Both the position numbers and the translations under genes were made by a program. The notes beneath the pieces are model-generated. The model was given only the letters and a program-made list of their open reading frames with translations, did not search any database and had not been told where the DNA came from. Below, one piece after another: positions 27,409 through 35,877 of a stretch of DNA of 64,000 bases. Positions within the stretch are counted from its first letter, which is position 1. Each line of letters opens with the position of its first letter. The stretch is from DASXUX01 sp036504595 (GTDB taxonomy: Bacteria; Planctomycetota; SZUA-567; H5-PLA8), in assembly GCA_036504595.1 (NCBI GenBank), contig DASXUX010000108.1, forward strand, positions 116,261 to 180,260. The letters run 5' to 3'.

Positions 27409-27745
27409 AGCTCAAGCTCCTGTTTGGTACTTGGTGAGTGGTGCTTGGCGAGTGGTAGTGTGGTGAGCGGTAGCCGGTCGGCTACCCAAATGCCCGATCA
27501 CTAATCACCAAGTACCGAACACCGAACACCACGTTTTGTACACCTTGTTCACGTGCAATGGTAGTATGTACACCTGGGAGCGCCATCGCGCTGAATTAAA
27601 TACAGCGGAACATACGAAATCTACTTAAAGCGTGAGGCAAGCGTTGTTTACGCACCAAGCGAAAGGCGGGAGTGCACGTGTGCATCCAGCGTCCCATCAA
27701 CAAAAAAATGAAACGGAGCAAGCTGTCGCTCACGACTGTCGAGGT
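27409..27745. other. Intergenic region upstream of the giant TPR operon
   Basis: This 337-base gap holds no gene. From the operon side it contains an inverted pair of 7-base-period arrays (27426-27521), then two direct copies of TGTACACCT (27537-27545 and 27567-27575, 30 bases apart, with a TGTACA palindrome in each), an AT-rich stretch near 27595-27640, and GTGCACGTGTGCAT at 27672-27685, nearly the same as a motif at 46165-46178. The operon promoter is expected here, but I cannot fix a -35/-10 pair. Confidence 0.5.
27426..27521. repeat. Inverted pair of seven-base-period arrays (GGTACTTGGTGA / TCACCAAGTACC)
   Basis: The left cluster has units such as TTGGTGA and GTGGTGC, the right cluster ATCACCA and CCGAACA. 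The 12-base arms GGTACTTGGTGA (27426-27437) and TCACCAAGTACC (27505-27516) are perfect inverted repeats, and a second hairpin GGTAGCC-GGTC-GGCTACC (27469-27486) sits between them. Confidence 0.88.
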
Positions 27746-29482
27746 CTACTTCCCGACGATCCGTAGCAGTTGGAAGTTGCATAGCCGCGCTTCGGGCAGA
27801 CCGTCTTCGTCTGTGAGCAGCACGCCTTTGGGGTCCAGCGAAAGCAGCAGGTGATCCTGCTTCAGGTTAAGTGCCTCAACGCCTGCGGAGGCCAGCCGCC
27901 AGTGCTGGCGCTCTATCAAGCCCTGCATCACCGGCGCGGACACCCAGCCCAACTGATGAGCTTGCGCGGCGTTGATGCTCTTGTAGTAACCGTAGTCGCG
28001 GTCGGCGAGCATCTCGTCGGGGCCATTCCAGTAGCCCCAGATCGTAATGTAGTCGTGAGCTTCCTTCAGAATCGGCTCATCGGTAGGCGTGCGGATGCCG
28101 CCATGACTCTTGAAGCGGCTCTCGTCGGCAATCGGCGCTGCGGCCCCCAGGCGGTGGCCCGTTCGGTAGATGGCTCTGGGATAAATGGTCTTCACGCCGC
28201 GCTGGCGCAGACGCATGGAAATCGCGAACTCCTCGAACGGGCTGTTAAACCCGTATCCCAGAATCTGGCCGCGCAGGTTCTCGGTCTGTCCGCAATCCGG
28301 CTGCTCACCCACGCGGCTGACTTTCCACACCAGATGGATGTTGTCCTTCGTTCGCGTGTAAAAAACGTCGGTCTCGGGCGACAGGCGATAGCTGTGCGTC
28401 TTTCGCCAACGCTCCGGAAGGAAATAATCGAACAGGCCCGGATCCTTGCCGACCACCCACAGACATCCGCCGGTGCTCTCCGCGTGCCCGAAGATGTAGT
28501 CCTTGCTGAAGATGGACACCTGCGTCAGGTGCTCTGGCACCGGAATGTTCTTCGGCGTGTGCCGGTCGCGCTGCCGCACCAGGTACTCAGCTCTGCGCGC
28601 GGCCTTCACCTGTTCGTCATGCTCCGGCGTACGCTGCAACAACTCAAAATCGATCAGGCTGTACTCGGTGTGCTCGGAATCCGGGTGGCTGACCAGCAGA
28701 TCGTCATTGTCGGGCCGCACGATGATATGCTTGGGCTTCATGTCGAGCACCAGGAAGCCCTTCTTCTTCAGTTCGTCGTTTGCGCGTTTGGTCAGCGCGA
28801 GCAGTTCTTCGTGCGAAAGAAAGCCCTTGTCGTACGCCTCCACCGCATCCCAGCCGTGAATCCATGCGTACATCAGAATGTAATCGCGAAGGATGTCGAT
28901 TTCGATTCCCGGGTGGCGAGCGATCTTGCTGGCAATCTTGGCCTCCGACCGTCCGGTTTGCCAAAGCTGCATCCGTTCGGGCGGCACATAGATGGACAGT
29001 GGCACTTGCAGCCCGATGGACAATTCCGGCGGCCCGAAGTCGCCTCGCCGCAGTTCCTCGACCAGCGCAAACTCCTCAAAAGGACTGTTGAAATCAGCGT
29101 CAAGGATCTTGTGGATGACGCTGGTCTCCAACGGAACGTCCTGGCCGACGCGGCAGTACTTCACGACCAGGTCCACGCTCTTGCCGCCGATCTCGCGCGT
29201 CGGCACAAAGTACACCGTGCTGGTCCCCGCCAGTTTAGTGCGGTGCTGCGAAAACCAATCGCTCTCGTACCAGTTCTCCGGGCGGATCAAGTCGTAGATC
29301 GGCATCCCGTACTGCGTCAGGTAGAAATCGCCGGCGTCGGGCGTGCGCAGATGCACGTAATCGACGCCCAGAACCTGAGCGATCATCGCGCCCTGCGGCA
29401 ACTGCTTGATTTCGCTGTAGCTGAATTCTTCGGTCGCGCGCTCTAACCGGCTGGAACGACGGACGGTAATCAACGGCTTCAT
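27746..29482 (-). CDS. Tandem protein-kinase-fold protein (kinase-like plus pseudokinase-like copy)
   Basis: A 578-residue protein starting at ATG 29482; a longer upstream frame overlaps the divergent transporter gene and is not credible. It has two homologous halves. Copy 1 has 'VVKYCRVG' (Lys108), 'FNSPFEEFA' (131-139), 'LDMKPKHI' (246-253) and 'IDFELL' (277-282), matching in order and spacing the beta3 Lys, helix-C Glu, catalytic loop and DFG loop of protein kinases, with His252 where Asn is usual and DFE for DFG. Copy 2 repeats 'VWKVSRVG' (Lys387) and 'FNSPFEEFA' (412-420), but reads 'LNLKQDHL' (538-545) and 'CNFQLL' (568-573), so both catalytic Asp residues are Asn. No signal peptide or membrane span is visible, so it is likely cytoplasmic. 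I do not recognise the family by name. Confidence 0.8.
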   Translation of the reverse strand: MKPLITVRRSSRLERATEEFSYSEIKQLPQGAMIAQVLGVDYVHLRTPDAGDFYLTQYGMPIYDLIRPENWYESDWFSQHRTKLAGTSTVYFVPTREIGGKSVDLVVKYCRVGQDVPLETSVIHKILDADFNSPFEEFALVEELRRGDFGPPELSIGLQVPLSIYVPPERMQLWQTGRSEAKIASKIARHPGIEIDILRDYILMYAWIHGWDAVEAYDKGFLSHEELLALTKRANDELKKKGFLVLDMKPKHIIVRPDNDDLLVSHPDSEHTEYSLIDFELLQRTPEHDEQVKAARRAEYLVRQRDRHTPKNIPVPEHLTQVSIFSKDYIFGHAESTGGCLWVVGKDPGLFDYFLPERWRKTHSYRLSPETDVFYTRTKDNIHLVWKVSRVGEQPDCGQTENLRGQILGYGFNSPFEEFAISMRLRQRGVKTIYPRAIYRTGHRLGAAAPIADESRFKSHGGIRTPTDEPILKEAHDYITIWGYWNGPDEMLADRDYGYYKSINAAQAHQLGWVSAPVMQGLIERQHWRLASAGVEALNLKQDHLLLSLDPKGVLLTDEDGLPEARLCNFQLLRIVGK

Positions 29483-29621
29483 TTCGGATGAATTCCCTCG
29501 CAGCGGATGATGCCGTGATCGCGCCAGTGAAGACTGTATTGCGCGATTATCCAAAGTAGCCCAACACCGCCGGAGATTAAAGACACTTTTCCCTCCAGCA
29601 TAAGCGTTGTACCTTCCCGTG

Positions 29622-30533
29622 ATGCCAAAGGAACGCATCAGTACCATAGGTGGAGTCATCGCGGTCGCCATTTGGAGCACCTCCATCGCCTTCTCCCGCG
29701 GCCTGACCGAAAGCCTCGGCATCTTCACCGCCGGAGCGTGCGCCTTCCTGCTCGCCGGAGCGATCGGAACACTCTGGGCGCTGGTGGAGCGGGCGTCCCG
29801 GCCCGCCCTCGACCAAAACCGGCGGGCAGGGACGCCCGCCCTACCCTCCGCGCTATACCTGTTCGTCTGCGGCGGAATGTTCATCGTGTATCAGCTCTGC
29901 TTCTACCTGGCTGTCGGAATGGCGCATGACAGCGGTGAGGTCGTCGAGGTCGGAATCCTCAATTATCTTTGGCCGGTCCTCACTGCTGTGCTCTCCGTTC
30001 CAATATTGAAAGCACGTGCGAGCGCGGCCCTGATTCCTGGCGCGCTGCTGGCCGTCTGCGGCACGGTTCTGGCCCGAACCCATCCACAGACCCTCCCGGC
30101 AAGCATCTCGGTTCCCGTGCTGCTGCTCGGTCTAGGCGCGGCACTAAGCTGGGCGCTCTACTCAAACCTGACCCGCCGCCTCGCCGCACCGGAGCAACTT
30201 GACGCGGTACCGCTGTTCTTTCTGGCGAGCGGCATGCTGATGCTCATGTTGCGTTTTATCTTTCAGGAGTCCTCGCACTGGACACCAGCAGCCTTATCGA
30301 CGCTGGCTTACGTCGCGCTCCTTCCGTGCTTGCTGGCCTACACGCTGTGGGACCGAGCAATGCGGCGCGGCGATATCGTTCTGGTGACGGTCATCTCCTA
30401 TTTCACCCCGCTGGTTTCCACCATCGTGACCTGCGCGTACCTGCATGTGGTTCCCGGCTGGAACGTCTGGGTCGCCTGCGGGTTGCTCATCGCCGGAGCA
30501 GCGCTTTCGCGATGGTCGTTGAAGACGGAGTAA
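29622..30533 (+). CDS. EamA/DMT-family transporter
   Basis: A 303-residue integral membrane protein with about ten hydrophobic helices and the two EamA halves ('TIGGVIAVAIWSTSIAFSRG' and 'LGLGAALSWALYSNLTRRL'). 'EVGILNYLWPVLTAVLSVPI' and 'ISYFTPLVSTIVTCAYLHV' are typical of drug/metabolite exporters related to YddG-type aromatic amino acid exporters. I prefer ATG 29622 over a TTG 15 bases upstream. Residues 57-76, the loop after the second helix, are encoded by a GC-rich hairpin repeat and contain 'RRAGTPALPSAL'. The gene is divergent from the tandem kinase gene. The substrate is unknown. Confidence 0.9.
   Translation: MPKERISTIGGVIAVAIWSTSIAFSRGLTESLGIFTAGACAFLLAGAIGTLWALVERASRPALDQNRRAGTPALPSALYLFVCGGMFIVYQLCFYLAVGMAHDSGEVVEVGILNYLWPVLTAVLSVPILKARASAALIPGALLAVCGTVLARTHPQTLPASISVPVLLLGLGAALSWALYSNLTRRLAAPEQLDAVPLFFLASGMLMLMLRFIFQESSHWTPAALSTLAYVALLPCLLAYTLWDRAMRRGDIVLVTVISYFTPLVSTIVTCAYLHVVPGWNVWVACGLLIAGAALSRWSLKTE
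29787..29854. repeat. GGGCGTCC/GGACGCCC hairpin repeat inside the transporter gene
   Basis: Two GC-rich arms, GCGGGCGTCC and GGCAGGGACGCCCGCC, lie in frame and encode a cytoplasmic or periplasmic loop of the transporter. The element resembles the one at 17254-17303. Confidence 0.8.
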
Positions 30534-30599
30534 CACTCGCCACGCGTCACCGCTTGCAGTATAAGACTGCCGTCCAAGGAAAAGAGCGGGAGGCGCACA

Positions 30600-32852
30600 A
30601 TGCCAAGCGCGTGCATGTTGCTGGTCGCCGTTTGTGCAGTGCTGCTCGGCGCCGCTGTCGGCGCGCAGGCGGCTGATATGCCGATGGGTTCCGCGCCCAA
30701 GGCGCTTGAGTTTCCGCATTTTCCCAGCCACATGCACGCGTTCGTCTGGCGCAACTGGAACCTCGTCGAAACTGAGCGCCTCGCGCAGGTGCTCGACACC
30801 ACGCCCGAAAACGTTCGCGCTGTGGCCGAGTCTCTCGGCCTTCCGCCGGCCGCGCCGATCCCGCCGGAACAACACGCCCGCGGCTACATCACGGCGATTC
30901 GCCGCAACTGGCATCTGCTGCCGTACGAACAGTTGCTCACGTTGCTCAACATGACCGCCGATCAGCTCGCCTATACCTTGCGTGAAGACGATTTCCTGTT
31001 CATCAAACTTGGGTCTCTCAAACCCGCCTGCACGCCGCTGCGGTATGAAGCGCCGACGGAGCAAACGACTGCGCGGTGCGCGGACATACGAAAAATCATC
31101 AAGGAAGTCTTCGGCGACGAATTGACCCAGCCCTGCGAACCGCGCTTTGGCTTCGTGCAGGAATTCAGCAAGGCAGTAGCGCCGGCGTCCCTGCCGGCCG
31201 GCACGGACGCCCGCCCCACCGGCTTGCGATTCATCTACTCCTACTTCGCGCTTTACGGCGATCCGCTCAGCAACCCTGCGCTCGATCCCTATCCCGACGG
31301 CTTGCTCCAGCGTTTGTCCGCACTGGGCGTAAACGGCATCTGGATGCACACGGTCCTCTACACGCTAGCACCCAGCCCGACCTTCCCAGAGTTCGGCGCC
31401 GGCCACGAAAATCGGCTGGCCAGCTTGCGCAAACTCGTCGAGCGCGCCCAAAAGTACGGCATTTCAATCTATCTCTACATGAACGAACCGCGCGCAATGC
31501 CGGCGGCGTTCTTCAAAGACCGCACGGCGATGAAAGGCGTGCAGGAAGGCGATCACTTTGCGATGTGCACGTCCGATCCGCAAGTGCGCCAGTGGCTCAG
31601 CGATTCGCTCGCATACGTTTTCAAGAATGTCCCCGGCCTGGGCGGCGTGTTCACGATTACCGCATCAGAGAACTTGACGAGCTGCGCCTCGCACGGCCAG
31701 GAGAAGAAATGCCCGCGCTGTGCCGCACGCAGTGCTGCGGAGATCGTCGCCGAAGTGAACGCGGCAATCGAAGCGGGCGTGCATCGCGGAAATCCGGACG
31801 CAAAGGTCATCGCGTGGGATTGGGGATGGGGCGGCTGGGCCGGCGACTGCATCGCCAAACTGCCGAAGTCCATCTGGTTCATGTCCGTCAGCGAATGGGA
31901 CAAGCCGATCGAACGCGGCGGCGTGAAGACCAATGTCGGCGAGTACTCGATTTCCGCCGTCGGACCGGGTCCGCGCGCCACGCGGAATTGGGCCTTGGCC
32001 AAAGCCGCAGGCTTGAAGACGGTCGCCAAAGTGCAGATCAACAACACGTGGGAGCTTTCGGCAGTACCCTACCTGCCGGTGCTCGATCTGACGGCCGAGC
32101 ACGCCGGCGCGTTGTCCGAAAGCGGTATCGACGGCATGATGCTGAGCTGGAGCCTCGGCGGGTATCCCTCGCCGAATCTGGAGGTCGTCCGCGCATTTCA
32201 GCAGAAGCCCAAGCCCAGCGCCGACGCGGTGCTCGACCAGATCGCGCGCGAACACTTCGGAGCCGACGGCGCACCGCTGGCCCGCAAAGCCTGGACAGCG
32301 TTCAGCAACGCCTTCCGCGAGTATCCCTATCACATCAGCGTGCTCTACAACGCGCCTCAGCAGATGGGCCCGGCGAATCTGCTTTTCGCAACGCCCAGCG
32401 GTTTCCACGCCACCATGGTCGGACTTCCCTATGACGATCTGAAGACGTGGCGCGGCCCGTATCCGCCGGAAGTCTTCGCCTCGCAGTTCGAAAAAGTATC
32501 TGAAGGCTGGGCCAAAGGTCTGCCGGAACTTCAGAGCGCCGTCGAAAAAGCCCCGGCCGAACGCGCGTCCGAGGCGCGCGCGCAGCTCAACTTCGCTCAA
32601 GCCGCCCAGCTTCATTTTCGCAGCGTCGCCAGCCAGGCGCGATTCGTGATCGCACGCGATGCAAAGAAAACACACGAGATGCGCAAAGCCTTAGCCGATG
32701 AAATCGACAGCGCGCGCAAGCTCTTCACGCTGACGCGGCAAGATTCGCGCATTGGCTACGAGGCATCCAATCATTACTATTACGTGCCTCTGGACATGGT
32801 GGAGAAGGTGCTGAACTGCCGGGAAATAATGGGACGGTTGGGACGCGAGTGA
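30600..32852 (+). CDS. Exported TIM-barrel glycosidase-like protein
   Basis: A 750-residue protein with signal peptide (residues 1-24, 'MLLVAVCAVLLGAAVGAQAA') and ribosome site GGGAGGCGC. After an N-terminal helical region the core has a barrel-like order of motifs: 'LSALGVNGIWMHTVLY', 'AQKYGISIYLYMNEPRAMP', 'VPGLGGVFTITASENLTSC', 'VIAWDWGWGGWAGD' and 'GIDGMMLSWSLGGYPSPN'. This resembles the (beta/alpha)8 domain of GH20-like hydrolases, but I cannot assign a catalytic pair. Four Cys near residues 361-378 ('CASHGQEKKCPRCAARS') could bind metal. Residues of about 193-207 ('VAPASLPAGTDARPTG') come from an inserted hairpin repeat. The Tat-type isomerase gene follows 54 bases downstream, so joint carbohydrate use is likely. 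Confidence 0.78.
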   Translation: MPSACMLLVAVCAVLLGAAVGAQAADMPMGSAPKALEFPHFPSHMHAFVWRNWNLVETERLAQVLDTTPENVRAVAESLGLPPAAPIPPEQHARGYITAIRRNWHLLPYEQLLTLLNMTADQLAYTLREDDFLFIKLGSLKPACTPLRYEAPTEQTTARCADIRKIIKEVFGDELTQPCEPRFGFVQEFSKAVAPASLPAGTDARPTGLRFIYSYFALYGDPLSNPALDPYPDGLLQRLSALGVNGIWMHTVLYTLAPSPTFPEFGAGHENRLASLRKLVERAQKYGISIYLYMNEPRAMPAAFFKDRTAMKGVQEGDHFAMCTSDPQVRQWLSDSLAYVFKNVPGLGGVFTITASENLTSCASHGQEKKCPRCAARSAAEIVAEVNAAIEAGVHRGNPDAKVIAWDWGWGGWAGDCIAKLPKSIWFMSVSEWDKPIERGGVKTNVGEYSISAVGPGPRATRNWALAKAAGLKTVAKVQINNTWELSAVPYLPVLDLTAEHAGALSESGIDGMMLSWSLGGYPSPNLEVVRAFQQKPKPSADAVLDQIAREHFGADGAPLARKAWTAFSNAFREYPYHISVLYNAPQQMGPANLLFATPSGFHATMVGLPYDDLKTWRGPYPPEVFASQFEKVSEGWAKGLPELQSAVEKAPAERASEARAQLNFAQAAQLHFRSVASQARFVIARDAKKTHEMRKALADEIDSARKLFTLTRQDSRIGYEASNHYYYVPLDMVEKVLNCREIMGRLGRE
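31176..31219 (+). repeat. GTAGCGCCGGC hairpin repeat inside the TIM-barrel gene
   Basis: Core GTAGCGCCGGCGTCC followed by CTGCCGG and a second half GGCACGGACGCCCGCC. In frame it encodes 'VAPASLPAGTDARP' on the surface side of the protein. Confidence 0.88.
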
Positions 32853-32888
32853 CAACAGCCTTGTCACCCGTCACTCGTCACTCGTCAC
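32847..32888. repeat. Seven-base-period array (unit TCGTCAC) with inverted partner
   Basis: Units TTGTCAC, CCGTCAC, TCGTCAC and TCGTCAC at 32861-32888. The inverted copy GAGTGACAA (32847-32855) contains the TGA stop of the upstream gene. Confidence 0.85.
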
Positions 32889-32906
32889 GCAACGGGAGGG
32901 GATCAC

Positions 32907-33860
32907 ATGATGACACGCAGAACATTCCTCGGAAGCACAATCGCGGCGGCGGGAACGCTGTCGTTGCTGCACGGACAGGCACGCGCCGAGGACAAGCCGA
33001 AGATCACGGCCGGTTGCCGCGACACTCATCTGGGAGTCGCCGGCGCGAAGGATTGTTGGGCGGCAATGGATCGGGTAGGTGCAGACTGCGTCGAGTCCGT
33101 CATCATGGACGACTTGTCGCTGCCGAGCCTTCTGCCAAAAGGAACGTACACTGCGACGGAAGCCGGGATTGAGAAACTCGCGATGGACATGAAAGCCGCG
33201 AATAAAAAGATTACCGCCTTCTGCATGGCGAATAACTTCGAAGGACGGCCGGATTTCGAGATCGAGTGGCTGACCAAAGCCGCGAAGTCCGCGAAGGCCC
33301 TCGGCGTCACAGCCATCCGCATCGACGTTGTTCCGCGCAAAATGGACCGGCCAACGTTCCTCAAGTCCGCGACCGAAACGCTGAAGAAGGCCATCGCGGC
33401 GACCGAAGAAACCGGCGTGCGCCTGGCCATCGAAAATCACGGCAACACGACCAACGATCCGGAGTTCCTCGGCGCGCTGTTCGAAGGCGTGGGATCCAAG
33501 CGCCTCGGCCTGACGCTCGACACCGCAAACTTCTACTGGTATGGCCATCCCCTTTCCAAGCTGTACGAGATTTTCGAACAGTTCGCGCCGCGCGTATTCC
33601 ACACGCACTGCAAAAACATCAAGTACCCCGAATCCGAACGCGAGAAGAAGCGGCAGATGGGCTGGCAGTACGACAAGTTCAACTGCCCGATCGACGAAGG
33701 CGACATCGACTTCAAGCGCATCGTCAAGATTCTCAAGGCCGCGAACTACTCCAACGACCTGTGCGTGGAAGACGAAGGACTTGCCCGCTATCCCGAAAAG
33801 GAGCGTCCCGACGTCCTGGCGCGGGAAATCAAGTTCTTGAAAGGACTCCTGGCCGATTAG
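32907..33860 (+). CDS. Tat-type exported sugar phosphate isomerase/epimerase-like protein
   Basis: A 317-residue protein with a Tat-like leader (MMTRRTFLGSTIAAAGTLSL), so probably folded before export. The rest is a xylose-isomerase-like TIM barrel of the AP-endonuclease-2 superfamily: 'RLAIENHGNTTNDPEFLGAL' (metal-ligand Glu), 'LGLTLDTANFYWYGHP' (Asp), 'VFHTHCKNIKYPE' (His) and 'NDLCVEDEGLARYPE' (Glu). GGGAGGGGATC precedes ATG 32907; a second ATG follows at once. The gene ends three bases from the convergent CAP-domain gene. The substrate is unknown, but such secreted isomerase-like proteins are expanded in planctomycete-type genomes. Confidence 0.9.
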   Translation: MMTRRTFLGSTIAAAGTLSLLHGQARAEDKPKITAGCRDTHLGVAGAKDCWAAMDRVGADCVESVIMDDLSLPSLLPKGTYTATEAGIEKLAMDMKAANKKITAFCMANNFEGRPDFEIEWLTKAAKSAKALGVTAIRIDVVPRKMDRPTFLKSATETLKKAIAATEETGVRLAIENHGNTTNDPEFLGALFEGVGSKRLGLTLDTANFYWYGHPLSKLYEIFEQFAPRVFHTHCKNIKYPESEREKKRQMGWQYDKFNCPIDEGDIDFKRIVKILKAANYSNDLCVEDEGLARYPEKERPDVLAREIKFLKGLLAD

Positions 33861-33863
33861 GAT

Positions 33864-35732
33864 TCATAGCTTCAGCAAGGCGCGCACGGCTTCGACGTTC
33901 GCGTCTCCGGCTGCTGGCTTAAGTTCCAGCGCTTTGTAATACTCGTCCTGTGCGTCGGCGATCAAGCCGCTGGCGGCCAGGAACACTGCTTTCATCAGGC
34001 GGTCGGCGAGCGAGTCCTCTTTCGCAAACGCCTTGGCGAGGTTGAGCATGTCCTTGCGCGGGTCCAGGCGCGTCCACGCAACCGGCAGTTTTCCCGTGCC
34101 CATTTCGAGCTGCAGTTCCTTGTCGTCGGCGCCGACGATTTTGACGGAGCTTTCCTTCCCGCCGAAAAGCGCCAGGAACGCCGTGGGCTTCTGCCCGGCT
34201 TTCACGCCGTCAATAACGCGTTGACGCAACTTCTCGGTCCACGTCGCAAGCGCCTGATCGGAGACCGGGGATTCGGCCTTCGCCGGTGGAGGCAACACAG
34301 CCGGCGTGGCACTCGCGGTCGTTGTCGTTTGCTTCTCCTCTTTCTTCGGCTCAGCCGACTTTGGCGGCGCGACGGCAACCGGAGCGGTAGCACCCGCAGG
34401 CGTAGTCGGCGCAGCGGCAGCGGCAGCGGTCGGCGGCGCGGCGTTCGGGTTCCGGGCGCGAGCGATCAGTCCGGCCAAGTCCGACGTGAACGCAGTCGTC
34501 GCAAGCTGCTTCTCAGCCGCCTCGACATCGGCGATGAACGAACGGCGCTGCTGCGGCGGAAACTTCTGAACCGCGTTCTGTTTCTCATAGTTCATGACCT
34601 GCCACTTCACCGTCGCGATGGTTGCCGCATCACGGAACCAGCCATCGAGCGATGTACCGGCGTATGGCTTCTTGCTCTCGCTGAGAACCTTCGCAAAGTT
34701 GCGCGGCTCAAAATCGTCAAGCGCGGCGCGTACGGCTTTCAGGCTTGTTTCCAGTTCCGGGCCGATCTTTTCCGTCAGCTCGCGAAACCGCTTCTGGCGC
34801 TCCGCATCCAAACGCAGCCCCTTGGCTTCCATGTAGAGCGACAACACAGCACGGAAATATTTCGGCGAGTCCGCAGCCCCAGCGCCATCCACCACCGCGA
34901 CAAGTTTGTCGAAGCATTCTTTCACGAGCGACTCCGGCACGATGACGTCAAACTTCACATTGTCTCCGCTGGCGTCGAAGCTCTTGCTAAACTTCTGGCC
35001 CATAAACTCCGCAGTGATCGTGACTGCTTTCGCCGACTTCAGATCGAGCGCATACCCGCCGCTTTTCCAGGTGATCGTGCCAGTACCGTCGCTCGCATTG
35101 ATGCGCACGCCGCCAATACCTTCGCCAACGTCGTAGAACTTGTTGCCGTTGCCGTCCTGATAAACGACGCCGCCGGCCATGCGCGGCACACCCCGGCTGC
35201 CAAAAAGATGCGTCACGGAAATGCGTCCATCGTGCGGCACGCCGCCGGTGCCGACTTCGCGGTTCCCGCTGGCCATGTTCGCGCGATGACCGTCGCTGTG
35301 CGCGAAACCGGCGTGGCTGCCGTACGCGTCGCCGGGATCGCGGAAACAGTTTTCGGCCTGAGCAAAGCCCTTGAAGCCCGATTTGCCCGCGCGTTCGCCA
35401 AAGCCTGCGCCGTAAAACCCGGGCTTCCCCGCCTCCTCTACGTGCGTCAGCGTGTTGAGAATCATGTAATAACTGTGTTTGCGCGCCGCATCTAGCAGTT
35501 CCAAGTTCATCACCAGCGGCGGCAGCGGCTTCATCTTCTTCATCTCGTCGCCCACGCGATCGGTGAAGTTCAACCGCTGGGCCTCTCCAACAGGATCAAG
35601 CCTGAAGCGGTTGATCAGTTCAAGGATGAGGATTTCTTCCGGGCTCGGTTCGCGATCCGGCGGCTGATACACTTCGGCCGCCGCAGACGCGGCCAGCATA
35701 AAGGCGAATACGAAAACGGTAGCTTTCCGCAC
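33864..35732 (-). CDS. Exported CAP (SCP/PR1)-domain protein
   Basis: A 622-residue protein starting at GTG 35732 behind GGAGGG, with signal peptide (residues of about 1-19). The CAP domain covers about residues 30-190: 'ILILELINRFRLDPVGEAQR', 'LVMNLELLDAARKHSYYMI', 'NCFRDPGDAYGSHAGFAHS', 'GHRANMASGNREVGTGGVPH'. Next comes an Ig-like segment ('VYQDGNGNKFYDVGEGIGGV'). The middle is helical, the region around residues 430-490 is Ala/Pro/Thr-rich low complexity, and the final 100 residues look TPR-like ('VFLAASGLIADAQDEYYKAL'). CAP proteins are secreted; the bacterial roles are poorly known. The family call is firm, the role unknown. Confidence 0.87.
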   Translation of the reverse strand: MRKATVFVFAFMLAASAAAEVYQPPDREPSPEEILILELINRFRLDPVGEAQRLNFTDRVGDEMKKMKPLPPLVMNLELLDAARKHSYYMILNTLTHVEEAGKPGFYGAGFGERAGKSGFKGFAQAENCFRDPGDAYGSHAGFAHSDGHRANMASGNREVGTGGVPHDGRISVTHLFGSRGVPRMAGGVVYQDGNGNKFYDVGEGIGGVRINASDGTGTITWKSGGYALDLKSAKAVTITAEFMGQKFSKSFDASGDNVKFDVIVPESLVKECFDKLVAVVDGAGAADSPKYFRAVLSLYMEAKGLRLDAERQKRFRELTEKIGPELETSLKAVRAALDDFEPRNFAKVLSESKKPYAGTSLDGWFRDAATIATVKWQVMNYEKQNAVQKFPPQQRRSFIADVEAAEKQLATTAFTSDLAGLIARARNPNAAPPTAAAAAAPTTPAGATAPVAVAPPKSAEPKKEEKQTTTTASATPAVLPPPAKAESPVSDQALATWTEKLRQRVIDGVKAGQKPTAFLALFGGKESSVKIVGADDKELQLEMGTGKLPVAWTRLDPRKDMLNLAKAFAKEDSLADRLMKAVFLAASGLIADAQDEYYKALELKPAAGDANVEAVRALLKL

Positions 35733-35877
35733 GAGTCCCTCCGGCAGCGAAGGCTACCCGCCAGCGGCCATTTGGCAAGGTGACGGACCGTGCCGAAGTG
35801 TGCTTGCAAACGGCTGCGAATTGCATGAATCTGACCGGGCAATTGACGACTGGCTGAAACAGAAGAGTAGCTTGCCG

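Noticed and set aside
23821..27504. A 1227-residue plus-strand open frame opposite the giant TPR gene
   Set aside because: Antisense shadow: the minus-strand gene has signal peptide, ribosome site and recognisable TPR/PA14 domains, while the plus-strand product is a featureless Arg/His/Leu-rich run, typical of GC-rich shadows.
29483..29884. 134-residue N-terminal extension of the tandem kinase protein
   Set aside because: It overlaps the start of the divergent EamA gene and reads hairpin-repeat sequence; ATG 29482 fits the duplicated domain structure.
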